Origin: Crotophaga sulcirostris
Lineage: Eukaryota; Chordata; Aves; Cuculiformes; Crotophagidae
NCBI GenBank assembly: GCA_013397455.1
Contig: VYZB01000035.1
Coordinates: 3,347,283 to 3,411,282, forward strand
Direction: 5' to 3'
DNA length: 64,000 nt
This document shows positions 48,921-60,909 of this stretch, piece after piece. The notes under the pieces are model-generated. The model worked only from the letters and a program-made list of their open reading frames with translations, did not search any database and was not told where the DNA came from. The first letter of the stretch is position 1. Every line of letters begins with the position of its first letter. A program made the translations under genes and the position numbers.

Positions 48921-49160
48921 GGCTGGGCTATATCTAGTGGCCGCCGCCCGCGCAGGGTGTTGAGGTTTTGGCTGGGTTGATGCTGTGGGCATCTGCTCCG
49001 AGGGGGTGGCTGTGCGGGAGCGCGGCTGCAGCGGGGGTTCCCTCCCAGCCCCGCGCTGCTCGGAGCCCGCCCTGGTGCTGCCTCCAGCCGCCCACCCTGA
49101 ACGGGAAGGACTCGACGGGGCTTAGAGGGGTCCCTGGGCTGCAGGAAATCCCCCTCTCGT
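48921..49160 (+). promoter_or_regulatory. Possible rightward start region with TATA-like string
   Basis: Directly after the tandem modules the plus strand reads ggctatatctagtggccgc, a TATA-like element about 30 bases before cgcgcagggtgttgagg. The GC-rich sequence that follows to 49,160 could be the first exon of a divergent transcript. No coding start or convincing donor is seen (ctc|gtgagg at 49,156-49,164 is weak), so a non-coding promoter transcript is as likely. Confidence 0.35.
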
Positions 49161-49180
49161 GAGGGATGGCTGAGGTGATG

Positions 49181-49721
49181 CAAGAAGTAGTTGCTCTGAC
49201 AAAAAGTGGAACGTTTTGATTTAAGCTAAAGTAGAGCTAAGTTCATTCTAAGTGTATTTTTTTGAAAGTTCGCGTGTTTTCTTTATACCATTTTTTTTTT
49301 GAAGTACTGTTTTTCCCAACACTGCTCAGAGAGAAGTGATAAAGTCTTGTGTTCATTATTTTATGTGCAGAACAGGCATGTTGTCTTCTAGATTCACCTC
49401 TATTTGCAGCCTTTCCCTATCGGAAATGCAAGGTTGGACAGAGCTGGCTCCAAAGCTTCAATGAGCAGAGATTTATCTGTTATGAAGTCCATAATAACCT
49501 TAAAATTAGTCCTTGGAATGTAATAGAATATGCATAAGATTTCTGGAAAAATGTATACATATGCACGTAAGTGGGAAATATATTCTGGCCCCAGCTCTTG
49601 TCTCGTTACAAGTGATTGGTGGAAATCATTCCCTCATGCGTCCAGCACTGAAGTAGAGGCTACTCGCTTTCTAAAACTCCCAAAGGAGTCTTAGAGAGTG
49701 TATTTGCAGGCATTTTTTATA
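49181..49721. other. No gene recognised
   Basis: The sequence returns to AT-rich. A 62-codon plus frame (49,349-49,537) follows an acceptor-like tattttatgtgcag at 49,369. It could be an exon of a divergent non-coding transcript but has no recognisable product. Confidence 0.4.
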
Positions 49722-50046
49722 TTGGAGAGATAGGCCTGGGCTCAGCCTGGGGAAGAGATCGCCATGGGGGGCGTAAGGGCAGCCCCCCAGCACCCATGAG
49801 GAGCTGGTCGAGAAGGCACAGGTGGTAGGAGGCTGAGGGACAACGGGTGTGAGTTGAAATGAGAGGTTCAGGCTAGGTGTAAGGAAAAGCTTTTTTCATG
49901 CCGAGGACAGCCACACAGTGGAGGGATTTCTTGGGGTGTTTTCCACACCAAAGGGGATACAGTTCTGAGCAGCATGGTTTGACCGCACAGCTGGCCCTGG
50001 AGGTTGGAGTGGAGACCTCCTCACAACCTGAATTTTCTACAGTCTT
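49722..50046 (+). mobile_element. Old CR1-like fragment
   Basis: A decayed CR1 is recognisable by agagataggcctgggctcag, ttcaggctaggtgtaaggaa, then ggaggttggagtggagacct and acaacctgaattttct at the end, matching a CR1 3' end of the type that ends in cctgaattattctatg. It is strongly diverged; the borders are approximate. Confidence 0.65.
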
Positions 50047-51649
50047 GATGGGGGTTTTCCTCAGGTTTGTTAAAGATCTTTCCGATGCCGTTGTGGATGC
50101 TGACTGCCAAAACACCTGGAAATGAAAAACCTGATGGAGTCTAAGGGCAGCTGTGCTGCACAGACTGGAGCCCCAGGAGTGCTTGTGGGTGGGCTGCCCT
50201 TGGCACCTTCCCCACCTAAGGGCAACTCCATTACCTTAGCCCTTTGGACTCTCCTTTAAACAAGAATTAGCCTTTTCATTCCCTTTATAACTTTCCTTCC
50301 AGCATATGAAAGCATATGGTCGAAGCCTGGCCCTTGGATACTCTGGCCTGCATTCTGTGCATGCATGTACTAGAAGGAAAGAAAAAGCTGGGAGAGAAAT
50401 GCAGTGCTAACGGGTGTACAAAAATAAAAAACAAACAAAGAAACAACAAACAACTGTCTGGTTAAGACAGCAATAAGTTTTTTAGTTTTGATCTTTTCTC
50501 ATTAAGAAAATTAATTATATTACATGCACTCATTCTGAATTTGCCAAATCCAGCACACAGTCTGTGTTGCCTGTACACTTCAATTCGTTCCTTGTACGCA
50601 TTATAACCTAAAGTTAACTACAGACTGCCCACCTCACCCTCATAGGCACACCAAGCCATGCCTATTTCCATGCACAGGATAGATTTTTCTACTTAGGAAC
50701 AGAACTGTGAAGTAAATCTATTTTCTTTGTAGTTCCTGTGTCATTTCTAGGAAAATTAGAATGGGGGAAAAGAGCAGGATCATGACTGAGGCTGCTGAGT
50801 GGTCTTTATAGAATTCTGAAGAAATTTTAAGATAGTCTTTTCTTTATGAAAAATGCCTTATGCCATGTGCAACATTGCTTGAATCTGATTTTGTGAAAGG
50901 ACTGAGGCATGTGTTTTCACAATTTCAGTCTTAAGATGCTGAGGTCTCATTTAGAGAAGCTTACTACTTAAAATTAAGTCAACCAGCAATATACCATGAA
51001 TATTCTGGGTATTTCATAATACATAAGATAAAGAAATCAAGTCCTGCTAGACACTGGTGAATATCTTTTCTTTAATCTTTGTGCTTCAGACGTAAAAGCA
51101 ACCCTTGCAGCTCATGGGACTGCTGTTAAAGGAAATTAATGTAAGCACACAGAGAAGCAATGAGTTGGCAATGAATAGAGAGCAAGCAGTAATAGATATC
51201 TGTGCTTAATTCAGCATTGTTCATTCTGCATCCAGTGAAAGAGGTTAGGGACCGATAAAAGAAGGAATTATAATACAAGTGCAGAAGCAGTTTTAATTCT
51301 TACTAGCTATATTGCTTGATATTGTATTCTTTATGTTTTATTTGTTTTAGTGTATAATTTAAATAAAGCTAATAAAGTAGTTTTCGTATCTCTTGTTCCA
51401 CATTCAAAACCAGCATTTAAAAAAGCCTTCAGCTGTTTCAAAGAGGAGATGGAGTATCATTTTTCTTTTTCAGGAAACCCAGTCACTGTGATTCTTTCTT
51501 TGGTATAGCAGATGCTACAATCACCACAATACCATCTGGGTTAGGATTTTACCTCTACATGTTTTTTACATGCAGAACAGTCTTTAAAACTCTATGTATG
51601 TTCCCTGGTTCGCTCCTCAGCTGCTTTCACATCTCTCAAGCGTGAAAGA
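50047..51649. other. No gene or repeat recognised
   Basis: AT-rich sequence, with an A-rich run near 50,420. Several AATAAA strings occur (for example 51,361), as expected at this base composition. Confidence 0.5.
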
Positions 51650-52141
51650 ATGATAGCAGAATATGCCCCAGTTCCTCAGCAAAATAATAGAGCAGTTTCC
51701 CATACCTTCCTAATAACAGTAACTACTACTTTTAAAGGCTTAATTTACAGACACAATGGGAGACACTTGGTCTCTCCAGCTTTTGGAGGATACCTGAGTT
51801 TGCACCATCCAAACTGCTTTTTCTCATTGCTAGCACTTGTGTGGCTGCCAGTATGTAATACCATTGGCCTGAGCAAGTTTAATTGGCACAGTATTAATAA
51901 CAGCTGTTCCTGCATCGATCTGCTCTTCAGTAAGTTCCCAAAGTTGCTAAAATCAGTGGAAAAGCCTGTAGTGAAATTTCTCTGGATTCAAAAATTCAGG
52001 AAAATGTTAAAAGAAAAAACTTCAGACTTGCCTATTTTTTCTCCTTTTCTCAGAGGTACTTTGATGCCTCTGCTGAGACCCCCAGTTAGCAGTACCCCCA
52101 GATGGATTTATTTCTGCTGTTTCTTCTCACACAGATTTTAG
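51650..52141 (+). other. Longest non-repeat open frame, 163 codons
   Basis: The frame starts MIAEYAPVPQQNNRAVSHTF and ends SSTPRWIYFCCFFSHRF. It has K-rich and hydrophobic stretches, no clear signal peptide, and no motif I recognise. At this base composition about one such frame per 64 kb could arise by chance. No promoter or splice signal ties it to the CpG island. It could be a lineage-specific or pseudogene exon, but chance is the simpler explanation. Confidence 0.15.
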
Positions 52142-52828
52142 GCTATTTGTTTCTTGAAAAAAGCTGCTGCCTTAAGATAAACTTTTCATCTTCTCTGATG
52201 TACAATTTTGGAAAAGCAAGTAGTCTAACAATTTCATTGGTTTAAAAAGCTAGGGTTTAGAAAATATAAAATATAATTCAATTTTTGGTGTATACTTTTC
52301 GTTAACTCTTTTATAGTGGGACATGCATGGCTTAAGGAGTAGAAGGATGTAGGCAATTTCATAAGCAGAGTAATTGAACATCTGGGTAGCCAAGTGAAGT
52401 CTATGTCATTCTGTCTAGAACATGTCAGGTGGTGATTTACATAGTCTGCTAATTTTGAGGAGAGGTACTGCTGCAGTAGCAATAGAGAAATGCCATTAAT
52501 CCAGTTTTAAATATTCTCATCCACCCCCTCTCCACTTTTCTGAGTTTATATCTGAATTTTGTGTAGGTGATAAGTGGTAAGTGCTGCTACCAATCTGTTG
52601 TTGCACTCAATATGCAAAATTTTGTGCAAGTGCTGATCCAACCAAAGCACTGTTTAACAGAAATAAAGACTGCAGCAATGCAACTGAATGTAAGCTGTCA
52701 TGTTTTATTCCCAGCCTGGCCTGATTGGCAGCTAAACGTAAGCAATTGCCATCCCATTCCCCACCTACCTCAGGAAAGGGAAATGAGAGAGACTTGTCAG
52801 TTGGAAACTAAAACATCTATAATGAAAC

Positions 52829-52890
52829 AACAACAACAACAATAATAATAATAATAATGACAATAATAAACAAATAATAAAAATATATAC
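52829..52890. repeat. (CAA)n/(TAA)n microsatellite and AT-rich run
   Basis: A caacaacaacaac stretch passes into aataataataataat and then a decayed AT-rich run. It stands at the edge of the ERV-like repeat; copy A also has an AT-rich edge there, so it is part of or was seeded by the element. Confidence 0.85.
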
Positions 52891-53414
52891 AAATATACAA
52901 TATTACACCCTGGGGCCTGGGGAAAGGTCCCAGGCTGGACTCAGTGGCAGGAGAGAGCTGGACTCAGGAACTGAATTCAGGGATGCATGGTTCTGGGATC
53001 AGGGAAAAAGGCAGATGAGGTCTGTGTCGGGCATCGGTTGTTGAAGAAGAGGACTTGACCTGTGTGATCGCCCAGTTTATACAGAGTATGACGTGTACGG
53101 GATGGAATGCTCTGTTGGTCAGTTTGGGGTTACCTGTCCTGTTTGCTCCTCCCTGCAAAAGGGTCCCTGTGACCCTTTTTCACCCCTTTCACTTACAGCA
53201 TTCCACCAACTTGAGGATGACCTTCATCTCCATAGGGATGGATGTAAGCGATGGCCTTTCTGCACAAAAGTGCCCTGTGTTATCACTTCTAGAGAGAAGC
53301 ACAGTCTGAAAAACACGCAATTAACTTTCAGAAAATGAAGTTACTTAGACGAGATTTAGCTGAAAATTTAGAAAACTGGTTCCACTCTAGTTCAAACCAA
53401 AACATAAGCACAGC
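52891..53414 (+). mobile_element. ERV-like repeat copy B (uninterrupted)
   Basis: About 520 bases match copy A (9.1-10.7 kb) over both halves. In order: an AT-rich edge, gaactgaattcagg, ttgaagaagagg, atacagagtatgacg, gggatggaatgctctgttgg, gcctttctgcac, ctgtgttatcactt, aactttcagaaaatgaagtt, and gttcaaaccaaaacat near the end. I infer an avian endogenous-retrovirus origin (non-coding 3' or LTR part); the exact family is unsettled. Short open frames here are not viral genes in any usable sense. Confidence 0.75.
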
Positions 53415-55895
53415 AAATTTTAAACCTCATGTTGGAGCTGCTGTCTGTACAGATAATAATTCTGTGGTCAAAGTGGCTGCACCAGTAGGCTTCTTGGTTT
53501 TACCTAAATGACACTAATGTAACTCCCTCTTTACAATATTGATCCTGCACAGAGTCTCCAGTTTAGCACAACTGTCAGCAGTGTCTGTTACAAAATAAAA
53601 TAAATGAGAGGAAAAATACCCATTTTCAGTGGTAAACTATTTGATGTTAAGAGAAAACAAGGCATAAAGAAATACTCCTGCTACTTTCTTGTATGTAAGG
53701 ATTGATCCATTTTAGACGTTTTGAAGAAGAAAGAAATGAAAAAAGTTCCAAGAAATGGCTGAAGTAAACACCATAAAGTGTCGTGCTCTATTTCTACCAC
53801 AATAACATAAATACTGTTAAACTTCATTTTTAGTTACTTTAACTTTAGTTTTTCAGCATCACCATTATGGTTTTCAGTGCATTTTCAAAATCTTGGGTGG
53901 TGACGAACTGGTCCTGAAAGAATATCTCTGTTCTTCCCTAAAATTATCTTACAGATAGGAATAAGCTTCGAGAAGGCTGCTTTTTGGAAAGGAAATATAT
54001 CTCCTTTTTATCCAGATGTCCATCTGCTGGCATGTCTGCTGGCATCCAGCAAGGTTCCAAAGCACTGAAAAAGCACATGAAAATATCTTCCATAATTAAT
54101 GGGAAACATGCTACAGCATAAAAACATGCACTAGGAAAAGAAGTTCATTGTAGCTGAAATTTTAATGTGATAAACCTGCATTATCAATCAAGACTCTCTT
54201 CATGGGCAGTATTTTCTATCTATTGGCATTCAAGATTTCATGTGCCTGGCTACATTATTTTTATGCAGCATCTGAAGCTTACATGATTAATATGCATGCA
54301 CGAACTCACGTGAAATGTACCCTTTGGCATTACAGGAGTGGATGTTGCTACTATATTTGATTGCTGGTAAAGGAATGCCCCTTCCAGTTGGGTACTTTTT
54401 AATGTGTGATTCTGCTTTGCATTTCTGGCCGTAGAAGAGTGCAGTGGATTCCCCCTGGCCTTGGATTTTGACATCTCAGACACAGCCCAAAACAAAAGAC
54501 AAGTTATATTGCTGCAGTGTGAAGGCGTGAGTTTTTTCACACCCTAGCTGTGGTGCTGGCAGGGAGGACAAATGCAGCAATCCCACTCTGACAGCTTTTA
54601 TATGGTGATTATAAACTGATAAATGTAATTCTGGGGTTTTGGAATTACTCAGATTCCAGTCTTGCAGACACCACTGGTTAAAGGACTCTTTTGAGTGCAC
54701 CTTCTGAATTGCTAAGATTTATCCTGGATACTGCTATACTGACCTGAGGATTGTTCTCAAATTAGGACTTCACCTCTGTAGGAGATACTCATTGTCAGAC
54801 CATACCATTAAAGAAAAGATCCTTTTATCGCTGGAAGAAAAGGCACTCTTAAGAGCTTTTGTGACTTTTATAGCAACAGAAGTTGTAAAGTTACAAGTGT
54901 TAAAGGCAAAATACAAAATAACAGAAAATCCAGAAGACGAGCCCTACATGACATGAGGTAAACACAGTGAATTTAAACTCTTTATTCAATTGGAGATAAG
55001 GGAGGGGGAGAGAACTGCATGGGAAATATACCATGTTTGTCATGAAATTGATACCCATAGGTGATATTTGTCTTTTATCTTTAGATTCCCCATTTGTCTG
55101 ATTTTATAATGCTGTTAAGTGTAAAAATCAATGTCACAACATGAATTCCCCTGAACAGCAAAAAAACAACTAGTAGTTCAAAGTGACTGCTGATGTGAAA
55201 AGCCCGTATTCTCTTCATGTTGCTGCTTGGCATTGCTACAAACTGGGTAGTGAAGCGGATTAACAAATATTGGCATGGGTAAGTGGCAAGTGTCGCTGAA
55301 GACCTAGATTTTGTTTGTAGAGCAAACATCCACAATAGAAAGAAAGATCCAACCTGGCAGGCCAACCACAATTCGGAATCCGTTATGCCAAAAGAAATGC
55401 AGTTGAAACATTATTGTGTGGTAATAAAGTAGAGGATGAAAGCCATTAAGAAAGAAAATAGTAACAACCAATGGAGGCTCCAGGGGAACAAATAATTTTA
55501 AAAATGTGATTGCTGCATATCTGGGATTTCAATTGCAAAGCTGATAATTCTCATTTCATATACAATCTCAGCTAACATCTCTCTAAAATGTTTCTGATTC
55601 TAATTTATTTAAGTACTGAGGAAAGCTTCTGGACTCTGATTGCAGAGAGCTTGTCTTCATCAACTGAAAAGCTGTGATGGACAAATTTGGCACATATACA
55701 CTAGCTACAGCTTTTAGGTATAAGGCCATAAAGTGAAAAGCATTTGGGATGAGAGAATGAACACCTTGTAAAGAGGTCAAACCAGCTGACTCAGTTGTAC
55801 AGTTTAGAAGAAGGAAGCTAAGTATAAAAGAGAGGATATAAGAAAAAGAGATCAATATTAGTGTGGAAAGGATTAGATAAAATGGATACATGTGG
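53415..55895. other. No gene recognised
   Basis: AT-rich sequence. A 96-codon minus-strand frame at 55,081-55,371 has two hydrophobic segments but no known motif; other frames are shorter. No support for a gene. Confidence 0.45.
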
Positions 55896-55933
55896 AATAA
55901 TAATAATCATCATCATCATCATCATTATCATTG
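55896..55933. repeat. (AAT)n/(ATC)n microsatellite
   Basis: The run aataataataatcatcatcatc continues to atcattatcattg. A simple compound trinucleotide repeat. Confidence 0.9.
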
Positions 55934-58377
55934 CAGAGACACATCCTATACCTATTCCATTAAGATAATTCATGAAGTAGCCTACATGTTCTTTGTGCAG
56001 GGATGTGCAAAGGTGCTATTGCCTCATCAGGAGATTCCTGTGTGCCTGTATAAGCTCTGATCTCTACTCCTGCTTCAAGAATTGTAGCTATCAAATGCTG
56101 TGGGTAAAGATTTTCTTGGTTTGACTTTTGTTTGCAATTTCAGAGTGACTGGATGGGGTTGTATGAGAGAGGGTTCTCACTTTGCAGACAAAAGCTATGG
56201 ATAATTATCACAGTTGAAAGCCATTTTCATGGGGCTGATAAATAGAATCTTGGAAAAAAGGTAGGCTGGGAGGGATGTTTTTTATTTATATTGAAGTCCC
56301 ATGAGAGCTGTGCCAAATAGGCAAAGGTCGTGCCTTGGTCCCATTATCATCAGCGGTAAAATGGGTATTTATGTCACTAGTGTAGTATCTATCATACATA
56401 TTCCTAGAACCATCCAGCTAAAGAATCTGAGACCAAACTGCAGGCAACCTTCCCAATCAGCAAAATTCAAAGAAACTGACTGACAGTATAAATCACTTAA
56501 CACCTCATAGGAACATGCTCATCAGGATTCTTTAAAGAAGTTCTTGTGTCACAATGTCCTATGGTAGGAAGCCAAACCATTCACTAAGAATGCTTTGGAA
56601 AGAGCATATTGCAATGTGACAGATCACATAATGAGAGAAGATGACATTGGTTTATTAGATGAGTTCTGTGTTAACCCTTATCACTCCAACAAAGACAAAT
56701 CAGAATATGTATCAGAATACTTGTAAAAGAATAAAGGCAAATTCCTGCAAGAGCTTTGAACAGCATATTTCTTTACTTTCCCTGTTGCTTTCTAAAATGT
56801 TTTAAGTTTCTACCACTTGCTGACTTTATTTTCCTGCTAAGTTTTGAAACTTTCCAATAGCAAAAAGATAAAATGGTAAAGAGGGAAAACCACAAATTTG
56901 ATACCATGTCCAACAGCTCACCTGTTTCCTGAAAACTTAAACTTTTTTTAAAAAAAAATGTATCCAGCATCCACTCTGCTTCTCTCTTCGGAGTATGTCT
57001 TGTGGATCCTCTAAAGCAGCCTTTCCCAGGCTGTAATGGGGACCACAGAATACTAGTAGTGTGGGCCACCTCCCTTTTTATTTGTGGATCAAACAGGGAC
57101 AAGCACAACAACTGCTCTGATGGAAAAGTTACATTAAGAAAATATTTATTAATTCCTAACTGTTCCAGCTGTGATTCTGGCCTTCACTTTCTCTGTGAGA
57201 AAAGAGCATGCAAGAGGCAGTTACGATACATTTTTCTGTCCCATTCTAAGTGCTTAAATAAGATTCCGGACTTCTTTTCCTGGCTACTCCTCCCAGTATC
57301 TGGAAGCAAGAAAGCAGCACTAACATACTATCAGTTATCCACAGACAGTTAGAAAGTTGCCTGCTGATCCCATCTTGGAGATTGCTGCTATGGAAAATGA
57401 AGAGAAGTTTTGCGTCTGTAACTGTAATAACAAATCTGCTTCATTTGATTGTGACATAAAATTTCTCCAATAGTTCAAGCTTATTGATAGCTCACTCCAC
57501 TGTTATGAATATTCAGATATTTACAGAGGTATCTTTTTCTCACACCAGCAGTCGTGTGACAACCCAACTCCTTCTTCATTCTAGCCCTCATGATGTGACT
57601 GTGCTCGTGTGACGTTTGTGTAAGCCCTTCACAGAGCAAAGAAAATATTGTTAATAGGGTTTGCATTCGTAGCAGCTCAAGAAGAAAGGAATATTCAGGT
57701 CAGTGTTAGTATGAAAAAATAATTTAAAGTTTCTGATTAGTAGCAATTTTATTTTTACTCATAAAAATGTGCCACTGGAAGCATGTCAGGCTGTGTGTGT
57801 TTTGTGACATTTCGTCTTGATTAAGAGATCATTTTTTCTTCCAAATAACTGGTTTTTCTCAGTACAGTCCCAATGTTCCTCTCTTAGTTTATCCACATAT
57901 TTTTCCACAATTATGTCTGGTTTCGTAAGCACACATTTCCAGTATCTCTAAACTTGCTTCCCAGGGTATGACCCAATCATTAAGGCTGAAGTAGTCAAGT
58001 GTTTTAACATACGAGGATTTGAGGTAGGGTGTAACCAGAGGAGGGAATGCAGCCCACCCAAGCCTGAGCCTGCGAACATAGAATGTAAGCAAATTTACTA
58101 GCAGACTTCTTCCTTTTAACTCCCCCCCAACAAAACATGTAATCAAAAGGTGAAGAGTTCAGTTTTGGAACAAACAGGACCTCTTTAAAAATATGTAGCT
58201 GGCCGTAGCCAAAGACAAACTATGATGTCATTGGGTGGGAACTTCCCCTTGCTGTATGCAAAAAGCATTGCTGTGATGGGATGCAAGTTGTGAATAAAAT
58301 CACAGAGGTGATATTTTGGTGATATATTTTGGGTTTTAGTTGTTGCAGTTAATCTGCCGTATCAGTGATTTTCTGAT
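55934..58377. other. No gene or repeat recognised
   Basis: AT-rich sequence. Open frames up to 116 codons (57,002-57,352 plus; 56,773-57,111 minus) overlap on opposite strands and show no family features. Confidence 0.45.
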
Positions 58378-58647
58378 TTATACCTTTAACTGTTGTTCAT
58401 CTACCATAAATTGGGGTCCATGCAATTTTCCATTCCTAGCCGTGCTACTCTCATACACAGATGGAAAGCTAATCTGATTTGCAAAGTTGTCAATCACTGC
58501 ATCGATTAGGTGGTATATAATGGTGTTAATGCAATCATTAAATGGCAAGCAGCTTTTGCAATGTTTTCTTTGAATAGCTTGTAGGGCTCCATCCATATTA
58601 CAACTGTGGCTGATTTGGGGAACCTGGTTATTGACAAGTTGCCCCAT
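58378..58647 (-). other. Unexplained 89-codon frame, protein-like composition
   Basis: On the minus strand the frame reads MGQLVNNQVPQISHSCNMDG, later CINTIIYHLIDAVIDNFANQ, and ends VDEQQLKV. A donor-like ttaaag|gtataa stands at the end. D, N, Q and H are common and low-complexity runs are absent, more like a real exon than its surroundings. Upstream the frame is closed by TAA. I recognise no family; an old transposon or ERV remnant is possible. Confidence 0.2.
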
Positions 58648-59879
58648 AACTGGATTTTAACATTTGTATTGATCAGCCCAACGTTGCTAAGACCTCAGTC
58701 CTGCAGACCTTTAGGTACAGAGTTCATATTTTCTGTCTGTTTGCAGAGCTAGAAATTAGTTTTGCCCACAAGATATTTCTCGTGCAGCCAGTTAGGGTTA
58801 GATACCTTTCTAGGAAATTCCTTGAGAAAAGGCCATGCGTGTTGCTGTCAGAAAATGTGTCAGAAAAATACATTTTAAAGAAAATTTGGTACTTATATCA
58901 ATGTCTCACTATTCCACAAATACTTCAATGGTGATAAGAAAAAAAAAGGTCAAATCCTGGCTTTGTGTGTTTGCACAGCAGGTGTGTGCTAAGCATTTAA
59001 ACTCATTCAAGGGGGACCAGGAGTGCAATTCTCTGTTCAGAGTAGGCTTGCTGCAACTTTTGAAAAAGAAGAAATAGCAGCGTCAACGTTACTTGTAATG
59101 TCCTTTGGAGAGGAGCAGAACAGCAGTGCTCCTCACAGCTTCTTCCACTGCCTTACTACACTTCTGCGAGGGAAGGCAAATCTGGAGTAAGACATGGCTG
59201 ACCTCCCCTCAAATGCCCTCCCAGCCCGTAATCCACAAACCCCACTAATCTGCACTGGGGCTTCCCTGCATTATTGTGGATTAGTGACGTTCTGCTGTAT
59301 CATATAGTGTGTTTATGTACTGTTTGCAGACCCTATGCAATTTAACTCATAGCAAGCATTGTTGTGTAATCTCAGGCACTGCTAACCTTGTTTAGTACAG
59401 GTATAAAATATAGGCATAAAAAAGATGTGTAAGTAATGTTGTGCTTACTTTATGGTAGAGTTTTGTACAGCATACTGCATGTTTACCTTATAGCCAAACA
59501 ATTTTTCACAGCTTTGCAAAGGGAGATTAAACATCTCTCGGTATATTCAGTTGTTCTTTAGCACAATTGCAGTGTCTCAGTATCAGGAGATGGTGGTTTT
59601 CAGGGACTTCACCTGGATTCCCCTTTACTCCACAGCTCTTTTCTAGTGGCTTGGCTTCCAGCCTAGCAGCATTACTTATTCTTCTTCTCTAAAATAAACC
59701 TCAGTAAACCTCTATCCTACAGGAAGCCTGACAGTCTCAGCCACCTTGCTCCTGCAGGCTTCAGTCACTCTGTTTTTGTAAGGTTTACTAGTAGTCTTCT
59801 GGCAAGTGTGGCTCTGTTGAAAAGCGATCCTGACTAATTCAAAAGGAGGAGCAATTTATAGCACACACTGAATTCCTTT
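58648..59879. other. No gene recognised
   Basis: Mixed composition, slightly more GC than to the left. An 80-codon plus frame at 58,835-59,077 is unremarkable. Confidence 0.45.
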
Positions 59880-60300
59880 AACCTCACTGTTTGTTGAGTC
59901 TCTTCCCTATCCATCACCATTATATTGTCTCTTTTCCTCCACTTTTCTGTGTTGAGCCAGAGGGCAAGTCGCTGTAGGCAAGATCAGGAGAATTAGACAG
60001 TCCTTTTCTGGGCTCCGCAAGCTTCTGGCCTTACTGCACAAGGTGCCCAGCATCCAGGGTGGTGGTGGCTACTCTCCTCCCCCTTCCACTCCATCAGTCC
60101 TCGGTCTTCTGTGCATAGCTGCCATGGGAAGCCACCATGAGAAATACAGAAATACACCTGCACGTCCTACAGAAAGATAGCAGCACTGAACTGTTTTCTC
60201 TGGTTCAGCAAGAGGGCTGGAGCCAGCTGGTAGGGTGTGAAGTGTGAGACCCAGAGAGGAGCAATGGGGTGCTGCAGAAGGATAGGGTGATGACTGTGCA
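59880..60300. repeat. Diverged direct repeat, copy 1
   Basis: The core (60,060-60,205) contains ctcccccttccactccatca, then gccatgggaagc, and agatagcagcactgaactgt, matching copy 2 at 61,070-61,215 in the same order and orientation. Weaker similarity extends to both sides. The two copies are about 1.0 kb apart. Confidence 0.6.
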
Positions 60301-60909
60301 GGGAGAAAGGGTAACCAAATGCCTTCCTAAATTCTCCTAACAGCATGTGGAGACACACACAAACAGTTCCGCATACCTTGCAAACCCTTACATTGCAAAT
60401 CCTCTTAAGATCTCCTTCTTTAGCAGGAGAAGACATGATAGCTAGAGTTGGTGGGGAAAGTCATGTCCATCCACTCCTTCAGGGTCCTGCCAGGACACTC
60501 TGCATGAAATGCTTTTCATTTTAAAACTTACACCTCACTCGGCATCACTTGTCTCATCTGCAGCCTCTTCACTCTCATCCTTTCTTTTTCTGACTTGCTG
60601 CCTGACCCTGTATTCCATCCCTACTCTTTGTTAAAGCTTCAGCAGGGAGATAAAATATGTCAGGGACAAGGGGTAGGGAAGATTCTGACACTTTTGAGTA
60701 GGTGCAAGCTTGAGCTGTACAGAAGAGTAATTTTTGTGACAATGAACTACTGACTATTGCTGTTCAGTCTTCAGCTCTAACAGTAATTTCACTATTTTCT
60801 GCAATTCCTATACAATAGATTCTCTCCTTCTCCTGGTGCTCTTGTGGCTTGCCATACTTTATGGATCATTTTTTACAAACTGACTTAAAATAGAACCAAA
60901 AAAAAATGT
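60301..60909. other. Spacer between direct repeats
   Basis: No gene is seen. It contains pyrimidine-rich runs (about 60,540-60,600). If the two repeat copies arose by tandem duplication this would be part of the duplicated unit. Confidence 0.4.

Larger units (their letters stand above)
47980..49160. promoter_or_regulatory. CpG island
   Basis: A sharp change from AT-rich DNA to dense G+C with many CpG dinucleotides, returning to AT-rich near 49,180. It holds the gap, a minus-strand leader with a splice donor, GC boxes and CCAAT boxes. Long open frames run through it on both strands (up to 307 codons with the gap counted as open), but this follows from the scarcity of TA-containing stops in GC-rich DNA and is no evidence of coding. 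Confidence 0.93.

Noticed and set aside
57002..57352. 116-codon plus-strand frame
   Set aside because: No recognisable domain, no splice or promoter context, and an overlapping minus frame; within what chance can give.
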